Source: Mycobacterium hubeiense (lineage in GTDB: Bacteria > Actinomycetota > Actinomycetes > Mycobacteriales > Mycobacteriaceae). Taken from it: a DNA stretch of 32,028 nt. Below are positions 15,778-23,578 of the stretch, in pieces (within the stretch, counting starts at the first letter, position 1; each line of letters begins with the position of its first letter). Position numbers and translations under genes: made by a program. Below the pieces are notes generated by a model, which did no database searches, was not told the DNA's origin, and saw nothing but the letters and a program-made list of their open reading frames with translations. The stretch covers positions 1 to 32,028 of the forward strand of contig NZ_PIZU01000025.1 in assembly GCF_002838065.1 (NCBI RefSeq), read 5' to 3'.

Positions 15778-16701
15778 TCACGCCTTCTGTGCCATTGCCA
15801 CGATGTAATCGGTGTTGAGTGCGGTGAGCTGAAACCCCAATGGAGTGAACGTATATCGCAGAACCGGATTGACATGACGCATGTCTGGGTCGCGGAGTCG
15901 GGTGCGCAAGAACCTGCCGAGAGGCGGGTAAACGTCGTCGCTGATACAACGGGTGAGTGCGTGCGCAAATCCGACGTCGAGCAGTAGGTCGCGGTAGCCG
16001 ATGAGGTCCACGGCCTGGCGCACCGCTCTCGCCGAGGCCTGACGCCAACCGCGCCGCGAAACCTCCGCGCGGGCAAGCGCATTGAGAGGTGTCCGCTTCG
16101 GAACGATGTCAGCGGTAACCAATCGGCCGCCTGGTTTGAGCACCCGCAGCGCCTCTGCGAAGAAGTCCACCCGGGAGGGGAAGTGAAAGGCGGATTCCAG
16201 TGCCAGCACCTTGGTGCAGGATGCGTCCTCTTGCGGCAGTGCGGTGGCCGACGCCTGCACGTAGTCGATCCTCTTCCCCAAGCCCGCCTCTTTGACGCGG
16301 CGGGTGGCGATCTCGATCTGTTCGGAGGCTAGGTTCACTCCGGTGATGTGCTTGGGGCCAAACTCCTTGGCCCACAAAATGTCTTGGTCCCCGTAGCCGG
16401 GTCCGCAGTCCACGACGATGTCCGACTTGTTCAACTCCGCGGTGCGGGCGACCAGGCGCGCCAGGTCGCGACTGGCCTCGTCCAGAGTGACGGGATCGTT
16501 GGCCCAGTAGCCCAAGTTGATGAACAGCGATTCCTCGCCGAACAGGTTCTGCGGGCCGATAATGTCGTATATCTGCCCGGTCTTCGGCTGGTCGGAGGGC
16601 GATACCGCGACGCGAACCATCCGAATCCACTCGTCGGCCCAGCGACGCAGGCGGTCGCCCGTGGTTTCGTCGTCAACGTGCCGCGGAATGGTGACCTCCA
16701 C
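15778..16701 (-). CDS. SAM-dependent methyltransferase, SMT/RebM-like (MT2)
   Basis: A class I methyltransferase of the sterol-C-methyltransferase or RebM-like type: the block NLGYW near residue 62, SAM motif VVDCGPGYG at 96-104, GVNLASEQI, an ESAFHFP motif and RVLKPGGRLV. I place the start at the GTG at 16701 (307 residues). The frame is open to an ATG at 16782, but the extra residues overlap a TACTAT -10-like element and an inverted repeat, so they are more likely promoter. First gene of the operon MT2-MT1-SDR3, divergent from the mce operon. Small-molecule O- or C-methylation is likely; the substrate is not predictable. Confidence 0.85.
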   Translation of the reverse strand: MEVTIPRHVDDETTGDRLRRWADEWIRMVRVAVSPSDQPKTGQIYDIIGPQNLFGEESLFINLGYWANDPVTLDEASRDLARLVARTAELNKSDIVVDCGPGYGDQDILWAKEFGPKHITGVNLASEQIEIATRRVKEAGLGKRIDYVQASATALPQEDASCTKVLALESAFHFPSRVDFFAEALRVLKPGGRLVTADIVPKRTPLNALARAEVSRRGWRQASARAVRQAVDLIGYRDLLLDVGFAHALTRCISDDVYPPLGRFLRTRLRDPDMRHVNPVLRYTFTPLGFQLTALNTDYIVAMAQKA

Positions 16702-16763
16702 CGCTCCCCCGTCCCACGCGCTGCTGTCCAGCGCGACCCAGCTTAGTTGAACACATAGTATCC

Positions 16764-16778
16764 GGTACCACAAGTACC
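16764..16778. promoter_or_regulatory. Inverted repeat GGTAC-N5-GTACC at the methyltransferase promoter
   Basis: GGTACCACAAGTACC has perfect 5-base arms around CACAA. On the minus strand it is followed closely by TACTAT (about 16755-16760), a good -10 hexamer. The repeat would overlap the promoter core of the MT2 operon and could be an operator. If the upstream ATG at 16782 were the true start, this would instead be coding. Confidence 0.35.
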
Positions 16779-16938
16779 GCATAGCGACGGGAGCAAGAGA
16801 AATGGCGACATCGACATCTGGCCGGACGCCCAGCGGATTGCGATCTAGCCATTCCCGTGATTTGCCGCACAGATTAGCCGCATCGGCGCTAAGTTAACGA
16901 CTATTCAGTGGTTGTGACGAGGCACTATCTTGACGTAA

Positions 16939-16960
16939 GAGTGTGACCGGTGGCACACTC
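16939..16960. promoter_or_regulatory. Palindromic element with GAGTGTG/CACACTC arms
   Basis: Perfect 7-base inverted arms GAGTGTG (16939-16945) and CACACTC (16954-16960) flank an 8-base centre ACCGGTGG that itself holds ACCGGT. It sits in the divergent gap between MT2 and the mce operon, 23 bases before motif site D. It looks like an operator for a dimeric regulator, or a cruciform/hairpin. It is not a terminator because no transcript should be ending here. Confidence 0.5.
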
Positions 16961-16982
16961 AATCAACTTGTTGGTGGGGGAT

Positions 16983-16995
16983 TGATACGTCAGTC
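16983..16995 (+). promoter_or_regulatory. Shared 13-base operator-like motif, site D (mce operon)
   Basis: TGATACGTCAGTC fits TGAYNNRTCAGTC and is preceded by T as in site C. It lies 112 bases upstream of yrbEA and close to the palindrome at 16939. The 324-base stretch 16783-17107 has no gene that I can support; it appears to be the regulatory region of the two divergent operons. Confidence 0.5.
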
Positions 16996-17107
16996 CAGAT
17001 ATTGGACGCGGCGTGCAGTCGAGGAATTTGTGGTAGCTGGGGGTTTGGCATTTGAGTCCGTTGGTCGCGCGCGCCGTGGGGGCTGAGCCCGACTCGAAAG
17101 CGGGTCG

Positions 17108-17974
17108 TTGACCGTCACCGACGGCTCGCGGCCCTCCGTCGACGAGCAATCGGCAGTCGAGGAGATCGGCGATTGGGGCCGGCGGTACGTCAGAAACCAT
17201 CCGCTGGAGTCGCTGCAAACCGTCGGCGCCCAGATGGTGCTCGGCATCCGAGCGATCCAGTACTTGTTCATCGATCTGTTCACCGGTCGCTTCAGGGTCG
17301 GGGAGTTCATCCAGCAGGCCGCCTTCATGGCCGGAACAGCGTTTCTCCCAACAGTTCTCGTGACCATTCCGATCTGCGTCACATTGGCGATCCAGTTCAG
17401 CCTGCTGGCCGGGCAAGTCGGCGCGACCTCGCTGTCCGGCGCGGCGACCGGCCTAGTGGTCATCCGACAAGGCGCGCCACTGGTGGCCGCGATGCTGCTC
17501 GCCATGGCCGTGGGTTCCGCCGTGACCGCCGACCTGGGCGCGCGGACGATGCGCGAAGAAATCGCGGCACTGGAGGTCATGGGCATTTCCCCGGTGCGGC
17601 GGATGGTGGTTCCCCGGCTCGCCGCGCTGATCCTGATCGCGATCCTGTTGACCGGGATCACCACCTTCGTCGGGTACATCGCCAGCTACCTGTTCAACGT
17701 GTACCTACAGGACACCACCCCTGGTTCGTTCATCTCCACCTTCTCGTCCTTCGCCACCGTCGGCGACCTGACGCTGGCGCTGGTCAAAGCGGTCATCTAC
17801 GGGACGATCGTGGCGATCGTTAGCTGTCAAAAAGGGCTGGATACCCGCGGCGGTCCCGCCGGGGTGGCCAACTCGGTGAATGCGGCGGTCGTGGAATCGA
17901 TGCTGCTGCTGATGATCGTCAACGTCGTGCTCAGCCAGCTCTACATCATCGTCTTCCCACGGCAGACCCTCTGA
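17108..17974 (+). CDS. yrbEA: Mce transporter permease YrbEA (MlaE family)
   Basis: A 288-residue inner-membrane permease of the MlaE/YrbE family and half of the permease dimer of a Mce lipid importer. It has about five to six hydrophobic segments. The coupling helix motif is EEIAALEVMGISPVRR (about residues 157-172), which contacts the ATPase, and the family end region GGPAGVANSVNAAVV is intact. The start is a TTG at 17108 with AAGCGGG just upstream; an in-frame stop at 17084 limits alternatives. First gene of the mce operon, 3 bases before yrbEB. The ATPase partner MceG (Mkl) is not in the window and in mycobacteria is normally encoded elsewhere. Confidence 0.95.
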   Translation: MTVTDGSRPSVDEQSAVEEIGDWGRRYVRNHPLESLQTVGAQMVLGIRAIQYLFIDLFTGRFRVGEFIQQAAFMAGTAFLPTVLVTIPICVTLAIQFSLLAGQVGATSLSGAATGLVVIRQGAPLVAAMLLAMAVGSAVTADLGARTMREEIAALEVMGISPVRRMVVPRLAALILIAILLTGITTFVGYIASYLFNVYLQDTTPGSFISTFSSFATVGDLTLALVKAVIYGTIVAIVSCQKGLDTRGGPAGVANSVNAAVVESMLLLMIVNVVLSQLYIIVFPRQTL

Positions 17975-17977
17975 CTC

Positions 17978-18838
17978 ATGGCAACACCTACCAGGTATCC
18001 GATCCGCGGCCTCGACCCGGCCATCCGGGCTGCCGGCGCGGCGAGCAAGGTGGTGTCGAAGGCCGGCCACATCATCTACTTCTTCGGGCGGATCCTGACC
18101 TCCGTTCCGACCATGTTCCTCAAGTTCCGGCGCGAGATGATGCGGGTGCTGGCCGATCTCTCCTGGGGTAACGGGTCGATCGTTGTCGGCGGCGGCACCG
18201 TGGGCGTCGCGGTGGTGCTGGGCGTGACCGCGGGCGCACTGGTCGCCATCGAAGGCACCAACGCGCTGGACTTGCTGGGACTCGGCCCGGCAACTGGCCT
18301 GGTCTCCTCATTCGCGGTTACCCGCGAACTCGCGCCGATCATGATCTCCCTGGCGTTCATCGCCCAGGCGGGATGTCGTTTCACCGCGCAATTGGGCGCG
18401 ATGCGGATCAACGACGAAATCGACGCGATGGAGGTGTTGGGCATCAACTCCATCGCCTACCTGGTGACCACCCGGGTAGTGGCGTCCACCATCGCGGTCA
18501 TCCCGCTGTTTCTGGTCACCCTCGCGGTCGCCTTCCTGTCCAGCCAGCTGGTCAGCGTGTTCGCCGCCGGACAGTCCGCGGGGTCGTATCTGCACTACTT
18601 CGGGTTGGGTGTCGCCGCGCGCGATGTGGTGTTCGCGACGCTGAAAGCGGTCGTCTTCACCTTCATCGCCTCGACACTGCAGTGCTACTACGGGTTCGTC
18701 GCCTCCGGCGGTCCGGCTGGTGTGGGTGCGGCCGCAGGGCGGGCGATGCGGGCGAGTGTCACCGTCGTGATGGTCATGAACATGTTGATGACCATGGCGC
18801 TGTGGGGCGTCGAGTCCGGGGCGAGGTTTGGGGGGTAG
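17978..18838 (+). CDS. yrbEB: Mce transporter permease YrbEB (MlaE family)
   Basis: A 286-residue second permease subunit of the Mce complex. It carries the MlaE-family coupling motif INDEIDAMEVLGINS (about residues 144-158) and the conserved GGPAGVGAAAGRA region near the C-terminus, with several membrane segments between. The ATG at 17978 follows the yrbEA stop by 3 bases. The next gene, mceA, starts 2 bases after its stop, so expression is coupled. The N-terminal 40 residues are more polar and probably lie at the cytosolic face as an amphipathic helix. Confidence 0.95.
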   Translation: MATPTRYPIRGLDPAIRAAGAASKVVSKAGHIIYFFGRILTSVPTMFLKFRREMMRVLADLSWGNGSIVVGGGTVGVAVVLGVTAGALVAIEGTNALDLLGLGPATGLVSSFAVTRELAPIMISLAFIAQAGCRFTAQLGAMRINDEIDAMEVLGINSIAYLVTTRVVASTIAVIPLFLVTLAVAFLSSQLVSVFAAGQSAGSYLHYFGLGVAARDVVFATLKAVVFTFIASTLQCYYGFVASGGPAGVGAAAGRAMRASVTVVMVMNMLMTMALWGVESGARFGG

Positions 18839-18840
18839 CG

Positions 18841-20368
18841 ATGCCAAACTCATTCGACTTCGACCCGCGAAGCCCCTCCAACCGCCTACTTTTCGTGGTG
18901 GGTACGTGCTTCCTGGTGATCGCGGCCCTCATGGCGGTGTTGAATGGTCGCCAAATCCGAAGGCAGATTCGACAAGCTGGTGAAGGTCGACGTCCATCTG
19001 GTCAACATCGGCGACGGGCTACCGGAACGCTCGGATGTGAGGTTCCACGGTCTCATCGTCGGGTCGGTGCGAGATGTGATCCCCGCCGAAATCGGACGGC
19101 CCAACATCGTCAAAGTCGATCTCAAACCAGAGCAAGCCGCCAACATCCCCAATACCGTTACCGCGCGGGTGATTCCGAGCAACGTGTTCGCGGTGTCATC
19201 GGTGCAGTTGGTGGACAACGGGCCCGGTACCGGGTCGTTGCGCAACGGCTCGGTGGTGCCTGAGGACACCAGTCTGCCCACCGTGCTGTTCCAGAACGTG
19301 TTGGCCAAGCTCCGCGCGCTACTCAAGGACCTGGGACGCAAGCCCGACGACAACACCGTCGGCGTGATAGCCGCCATCGGCGAGGCAACCGAGGGTCGCG
19401 GCGACGAACTGACCGACTCCGGGCGTCAGCTGAATGAGATTATGACTCAGCTGAATACGGTGGTCAGCCTCGACGACGCCGGCCCGACCACGCTCTCGGC
19501 GCTGACCGCTGCGACGGAAGGTCTGCGCGACACGTCCCCCGAACTCTTCAATGCGCTCGACAATGCGGTCCGGCCGATGCGGACCATCGCCGAAAAACGT
19601 TCGCAGCTCACGAATTTCCTGTCGGCGGGACTCGGGACAGCCGGCACGCTCGGCGATGCCTTCGACCACGAGACGGACCGGTTGATCACCATCAGCACCG
19701 CGTTCACCCCACCGCTCGGTGTAATCGCCGATCACGCAGGCGATTTCCACGGCATCTCCACCCGGATGCAGACGCTCGCCAATAGGTTCTACGACGAGGT
19801 GTGGGATCCGGAGAAGAAGCAACTCGTCGCCAAGACAGTGATCGGGTTGACGCCTAGCCGTACCTACGTACGCGCAGACTGCCCCCGCTACGGCGCGCTG
19901 GAGGGTCCCAGTTGCAAGACAGCGCCGGAAGTGCCGACCGCTCCCGATCTGTTTCCGGCGTTGGGCTCCAAGGGATTCGAGCCCACACCGGGACTGTCGG
20001 AGAATCGCCCCAACGTGACCCCGCCGCGGCACTCGATGCCCGGGATGCCGCAGGGACCCCCTCTCCCCGGCCCACCACCGGGTCTCGCGCCGCCGCCTGC
20101 GGTGGACTACGAGGCCCCGCCACCGCCCCCACCCCCGCCGCCAGCCGCCCCACCGCCTCCCCCGCCTCTGCCTGCCGAATCCGCTGCAGTGCAACCGCAG
20201 TCCGCGATCATCGGCGGAAACGTCGGCCCGGTCGGTAGCCGCCACGAAAAAGAGCAACTCAGCCGCATTGTGGGTGGCCCGGCCAGCGCGGCCACCGAGC
20301 TGCTGTTGGGACCGTTGGCGCGCGGCGCGACCGTTCACATCGCACCTGACCCAGGAGGCGGCCAGTGA
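18841..20368 (+). CDS. mceA: Mce family protein MceA, with a one-base frameshift
   Basis: Substrate-binding MCE protein expected to be anchored in the inner membrane and to form part of the periplasmic channel. The N-terminus (MPNSFDFDPRSPSNRLLF, then a membrane helix at about 16-34) starts at 18841. It runs into the wrong frame after TTG at 18940-18942. The MCE domain (VKVDVHLVNIGDGLPERSDV onwards) is in the next frame and open from the ATG at 18944 for 474 codons. One extra A at 18943/18944 explains this; removing it joins the frames as MAVL-MVAKSEGR. As written, the anchor and MCE domain are separated. The C-terminus is rich in proline (long Pro runs around 20115-20170). The stop overlaps the GTG of mceB. 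It may be a real lesion or a sequence error. Confidence 0.88.
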
Positions 20369-21432
20369 GGATGTATCGCAAGGCGCTCATCGGATTGGCC
20401 ATCTTCATGGTCTTTGCCGTCACCGTCACCTGGATGGTGTTCGCCACCCTGCAGCGCAACATCGCGGGTCCGACGAACACGTATTCGGCGATCTTCACCG
20501 ACGCGTCGGGGCTGAAGGCTGGAGACGACGTCCGGGTCGCCGGGGTACGGGTCGGCCGCGTGGACAAGATCGAACTCGAAGGCACTCTGGCCGAGGTCAC
20601 GTTCCGGGTGCAACGGTCACAACAGCTGTACACCAACACCATTGCGTCGGTGACTTACCAGAACATCATCGGACAGCGATACCTCGGGCTGTCGGAGGGG
20701 CCGGACGGCGATCAGAGGCTGCTGCCCAATCACGCTCAGATACCCAAGGAGCGGACCAATCCGTCGTTCGACATCTCCTACATGCTCAACGGGTTTGAAC
20801 CGCTGTTCACCCAGTTGGATCCGCAGCAGGTCGACAACATCACGAACGCACTCGTCCAAGCGTTTCAAGGAGATTCGGGTTCGATCCTGGCGTTGACGAC
20901 CCAGGCGTCGGTGTTGGCGGAAACGTTGGCGGGGCCCGACGAGGTCCTCGGCGACCTGATCGGCAACCTGAACGAGCTGATGATCAGCCTTGCCGCGCAA
21001 AACGACAACCTGCAGACGATGATCCGCCAGGCCCGGGGTGTGATGGCCGACCTGGCGAGCCGTCGAGAGGCTCTTGTCGCGTCGGCGGGATCGATCAACT
21101 CCACGGTTGCCCGCTTGGCGACGATCGTCGACAACGTCACCCCGGATGCGCAGGAGTTCATCGCCCGGCAACCCGGCCTGCTCGGCTACGGCGTGAATGA
21201 GGGCCGGGAGCGGTTCGCCTATATGGGGGCCAACCTTCCGCACCTGCTCAAGTCCCTGGCACGCATCAGCCAGGACGGCAGTTACATCAACGCCTACGTG
21301 TGCGACGTCGACTTCGCCTTCTGGCGCGGCCTGTTCCACTGGTTCCGGGCCTTCATCGCCTCGGCGACCCCGGGCGACGGCGTCACCCCGGGTTACCTCA
21401 ACAAGGTCAAACACTCCCCGATATGCAGGTAG
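20365..21432 (+). CDS. mceB: Mce family protein MceB
   Basis: A 355-residue MCE protein. An N-terminal membrane anchor at about residues 7-27 is followed by the MCE domain (about 37-115: YSAIFTDASGLKAGDDVRVAGVRVGRVDKI) and a long helical region with the usual QxxNLxxM-like heptads, which forms the hydrophobic tunnel in Mce complexes. The GTG at 20365 overlaps the mceA stop and has AGGAGG 6 bases upstream, a near-perfect ribosome site. The C-terminal part has cysteine pairs (CDVDF, PICR) typical for Mce proteins. Intact and full length. Confidence 0.95.
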   Translation: MRMYRKALIGLAIFMVFAVTVTWMVFATLQRNIAGPTNTYSAIFTDASGLKAGDDVRVAGVRVGRVDKIELEGTLAEVTFRVQRSQQLYTNTIASVTYQNIIGQRYLGLSEGPDGDQRLLPNHAQIPKERTNPSFDISYMLNGFEPLFTQLDPQQVDNITNALVQAFQGDSGSILALTTQASVLAETLAGPDEVLGDLIGNLNELMISLAAQNDNLQTMIRQARGVMADLASRREALVASAGSINSTVARLATIVDNVTPDAQEFIARQPGLLGYGVNEGRERFAYMGANLPHLLKSLARISQDGSYINAYVCDVDFAFWRGLFHWFRAFIASATPGDGVTPGYLNKVKHSPICR

Positions 21433-21437
21433 CCACC

Positions 21438-22463
21438 ATGTTCGAGCGTTTCAAGCGCCCACTGGAGTCATACAACAAGATGTGGCTCGGGACGATCGCG
21501 ATTGTCGCCATCGCTGCGGTCCTCGGCGTCGTCGTCTTGTTCAGCACAACGAATGTGGGCAAAGCCCGCTACCACGCCGAGTTCGCTCAGGCCGCACAGA
21601 TCGAAGCGGGTAACCAGGTCACCGTCGCCGGTATCCAGGTGGGCACCGTCGACGACGTGAAACTCGCCGGCGATCACGTCGTGGTCTCGTTCAACGTCGA
21701 AAAAGACGTGCACGTGGGCAGCGACAGCCGGGCGGCGATCAAACTGACCACGATTCTGGGCAGCCGCTATCTGGAGTTGTCGCCCGCCGGCGACGGACGC
21801 CTCGAGGATCAGACGATTCCGTTGGCCAACACCGAGGTCCCCTACGACCTGCAGAAGACCCTCGCCGGCGCGACAAGCACATTCGAACCGCTCGACGCCG
21901 AACGCGTCGTCGACTCGGTGAAAACGATGACCCAGAGCCTGCAGGGGGTGCCCGAAGCGCTGCCGGAAGCGCTGGACAACCTCCAATCGCTGGCCACCAT
22001 CATGTCGGATCGGCGCGACCAGCTCGGCACCCTGCTGACCAACGCCGACGCGCTGCTGGCGATGCTGCGTGACCAGAAAGCCGATCTCGGAGTGCTCGTG
22101 CTGCAGGGCCGCGACCTACTGGGCGAGATCGCCACCCGGCGCGCCGCGGTCCAGCAGCTCCTCGACAGCGCCACCACGCTGGTGGACCGGGCCAACACGA
22201 TTCTGGGCGACGAGCCTGCGCTCAATCAGCTGCTCGCCGACGCGCGCGAGTTCACCCGCATGATGGCCGAGCATGACGCGCTGATACGCAACATCTTGCA
22301 GTCGGCGCCCCCGGCCCTGCGCAACCTCGCCAACGCCACCGGCAGCGGCAACGCGATCACGGTCAACTTCCCGGCCGGTCCTTTTGTCGACTCGTGGATG
22401 TGTGCGCTCAGCGGGCGGGCCAAGCAATTCAACCTCGTCGAGTACTTCAAGGACTGCGAATGA
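21438..22463 (+). CDS. mceC: Mce family protein MceC
   Basis: A 341-residue MCE protein: short cytosolic N-terminus (MFERFKRPLESYNKM), membrane anchor at about 18-36, MCE domain (YHAEFAQAAQIEAGNQVTVAGIQVGTV) and a helical tunnel domain. It ends with a C-terminal region holding two cysteines (SWMCALSG, FKDCE). I chose the ATG at 21438, preceded by AGGTAG; an alternative in-frame ATG is at 21423 inside the mceB end. The stop overlaps the ATG of mceD (ATGA). Intact and full length. Confidence 0.94.
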   Translation: MFERFKRPLESYNKMWLGTIAIVAIAAVLGVVVLFSTTNVGKARYHAEFAQAAQIEAGNQVTVAGIQVGTVDDVKLAGDHVVVSFNVEKDVHVGSDSRAAIKLTTILGSRYLELSPAGDGRLEDQTIPLANTEVPYDLQKTLAGATSTFEPLDAERVVDSVKTMTQSLQGVPEALPEALDNLQSLATIMSDRRDQLGTLLTNADALLAMLRDQKADLGVLVLQGRDLLGEIATRRAAVQQLLDSATTLVDRANTILGDEPALNQLLADAREFTRMMAEHDALIRNILQSAPPALRNLANATGSGNAITVNFPAGPFVDSWMCALSGRAKQFNLVEYFKDCE

Positions 22464-23578
22464 GCCGACAGGTCAAGGTGATTGCCGTGGCACTGGCTGC
22501 CGCGGTTGCACTGGCGGTGGTGGGAGTGCTCGCGCTGAAGCCACGAGTGCTTCCGGAGCAGATCACGGTAACCGCACACTTCGAGGACGCCGTCGGACTC
22601 TATGAAGGCAACGGGGTTTCGGTGCTCGGCATGTCGGTGGGGAAAGTGACCAGCATCGTCTCCAAGGGCAGCTATGTGGAAGTGAAACTCGCGATCGACA
22701 AGGACGTCGACATCCCGGCAGACGTGCAAGCCGTGACCTTGTCGAAGTCGCTTCTGACCGACCGCCACGTCGAGCTCACACCGCCCTATCAAGGCGGCGC
22801 GAAGCTGAAGAACGGCGACGTGCTGGGCCTGGGCCGCACCCGCACACCGGTCGAGTTCGACCGGACCCTCTCGATGATCGACAGGCTGGGCAGCGCCCTG
22901 CGTGGCGACGAGCAAGGCGGCGGTCCGCTGGGGGATCTGGTCAACCTCGGCGCCGAGATCACGACCGGCAACGGACCCGACATCAAGGCAACGCTGGACA
23001 AGCTGTCGCAGGCGCTGCGCGTGGGCTCCGACAAGGGCGCCCGCAGCAAGGAAAACATCCAGCAGATCGTCACCAGCCTCTCCGAACTCACCCAGGCGGC
23101 CGTCGACAACGACGCCGCCATCCGCGAATTCGGGTCCTATCTGCGGCAACTCAGCGACATCCTCGCCGCCGAAGACCTCGGCACCGGCAGCACCGGCGCG
23201 AAGGTCAATCAGATTCTCGATGAGGCGTCCCGACTTCTGCAGGGCAACCGCGAGGGGCTGAAAGAAACACTCGCCGACACCCGATCCATCACCACCACGA
23301 TCACCGATTACCGCCGGGATCTGGCGGAAACCCTCGACGTCGCGCCGCTGACAATCGACAACCTCTACAACATCATCGACCCCGTCGCCGGCAGCGCTCG
23401 TGCGCATGTGGTGACCGACAAGGTCATCTTCAACAGTCAGTTCGGCAAGGAAATCTGCAATCTCATGGGCCTCAAACAGCTGGGATGCGCCACCGGAACG
23501 CTGCAAGACTATGGCCCGGATTTCGGCCTGACCTCGGTGCTCGACCTGATGGCCAACGGGATCGGCGGTAGGCCATGA
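22460..23578 (+). CDS. mceD: Mce family protein MceD
   Basis: A 372-residue MCE protein: membrane anchor at about residues 6-26, MCE domain starting VTAHFEDAVGLYEGNGVSVL, then a long helical region with repeated polar heptads, and a C-terminal tail with two cysteines (ICNLMGLKQLGC). The ATG at 22460 overlaps the mceC stop, with AAGGA upstream. The frame is open further upstream within mceC, but this start gives the normal Mce N-terminus. The stop overlaps the start of mceE. Intact. Confidence 0.94.
   Translation: MSRQVKVIAVALAAAVALAVVGVLALKPRVLPEQITVTAHFEDAVGLYEGNGVSVLGMSVGKVTSIVSKGSYVEVKLAIDKDVDIPADVQAVTLSKSLLTDRHVELTPPYQGGAKLKNGDVLGLGRTRTPVEFDRTLSMIDRLGSALRGDEQGGGPLGDLVNLGAEITTGNGPDIKATLDKLSQALRVGSDKGARSKENIQQIVTSLSELTQAAVDNDAAIREFGSYLRQLSDILAAEDLGTGSTGAKVNQILDEASRLLQGNREGLKETLADTRSITTTITDYRRDLAETLDVAPLTIDNLYNIIDPVAGSARAHVVTDKVIFNSQFGKEICNLMGLKQLGCATGTLQDYGPDFGLTSVLDLMANGIGGRP

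Noticed and set aside
14139..16082. A 647-codon minus-strand open frame covering SDR3 and upstream sequence
   Set aside because: Only the last 291 codons match a family (SDR3). The upstream part overlaps the two methyltransferases in another frame and has no recognisable domain.
16702..16782. N-terminal 27-residue extension of MT2
   Set aside because: It overlaps a -10-like TACTAT and an inverted repeat, and its sequence does not resemble the methyltransferase family.
16939..16960. Palindrome as a transcription terminator
   Set aside because: It lies between divergent genes where no transcript is expected to end and has no T-run.
18937..18949. Programmed frameshift in mceA
   Set aside because: No slippery heptamer or downstream structure is evident; a simple extra base explains it.
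22226..23506. A long open frame antisense to mceC and mceD
   Set aside because: It mirrors well-supported Mce genes; long antisense frames are common in high-GC DNA, and it has no family motif.
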